Source: a virus. From it: a DNA stretch of 27,907 nt. The DNA lies in IMG/VR virus record IMGVR_UViG_3300032289_001309, positions 1-27,907 of that record. The stretch is one strand, 5' to 3'. A program made the translations under genes and the position numbers. The notes beneath the pieces were generated by a model. It saw nothing but the letters and a program-made list of their open reading frames with translations. It was not told the DNA's origin and did no database searches. This document shows, in pieces, positions 27,824-27,907 of the stretch (within the stretch, counting starts at the first letter, position 1; each line of letters opens with the position of its first letter).

Positions 27824-27907
27824 GGGCGCCAGCTATGGCGTCAGCTCAAGCCCGGATGGCACCAATGCGGTTCTGGTCAACTCCGACCTGGCCCTGACGC
27901 CCCTCGC
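27780..27907 (+). CDS. Major tail tube protein, 5' part only
   Basis: The first 42 codons are visible before the window ends. The opening MAYKTKLRTILAKTEGAS, then NAVLVNSDLALTPL, resembles tail tube proteins of siphoviruses, which typically start with (L/R)-x-x-(L/I)LAK-x-E and reach a SDL-x-x-TPL motif. The position after the gpU-like gene supports this. The start lies inside the preceding small gene (44-nt overlap). Confidence 0.65.
   Translation, partial: MAYKTKLRTILAKTEGASYGVSSSPDGTNAVLVNSDLALTPL

Overview
The window is a high-G+C (about two thirds by eye) stretch of a tailed-phage genome or prophage with lambda/HK97-type virion genes. It holds most of a replication and accessory half (1-14.5 kb) and the start of a packaging and structural half (14.5 kb to the end). 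No integrase, repressor of recognisable family, lysis gene, tRNA, rRNA, IS element or CRISPR array is visible, so temperate or lytic lifestyle cannot be decided. The host is not proven. Several small proteins (for example the 1812-2279 and 2630-2863 products) remind me of small proteins of Synechococcus/Cyanobium-type cyanobacteria and their phages, and many start codons lack a Shine-Dalgarno sequence, which would fit. This is inference from memory, not a search result.

Layout. 1-2863: a frameshifted pentapeptide-repeat gene, then a tightly overlapping operon containing a P-loop deoxynucleotide kinase-like protein and small unknown proteins, two of them in a low-G+C island. 2923-8312: accessory cassettes, many with their own promoter, including an RTX calcium-binding protein, a membrane-anchored helix-turn-helix peptide, a small zinc-ribbon protein, a calcineurin-like phosphoesterase, a conserved phage early protein and a roughly 640-bp GGCNN pentanucleotide repeat tract. 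8373-9737 (minus strand): an SF2 helicase, divergent from a ribbon-helix-helix protein and a large primase-polymerase/helicase fusion (9787-12616). 12613-12957: a probable replication origin with twelve GTAAC/GTTAC boxes and an AT-rich stretch. 13084-14458: more small genes, including a second zinc-ribbon paralogue and a J-domain protein, closed by a strong terminator.

14530-27907: a Z-like neck/tail candidate, an intergenic region with a lambda-like cosN candidate, terminase small and large subunits, a head-tail adaptor, portal, a protease-scaffold-capsid fusion, a decoration-like protein, an FII-like joining protein, a four-gene fibre/spike cassette, a gpU-like tail terminator and the start of the tail tube gene. 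Almost all of these genes overlap by 1-17 nt, so the block reads as one late operon.

The most unusual signals are regulatory or repetitive. Five promoters share a strict GTAA(C/G)-N8-TAnnGT architecture, with a sixth degenerate one, and the same GTAAC word is clustered at the putative origin. A promoter-gene cassette is flanked by perfect 22-bp direct repeats. A zinc-ribbon gene plus downstream promoter occurs twice. The GGCNN tract lies between two early genes.
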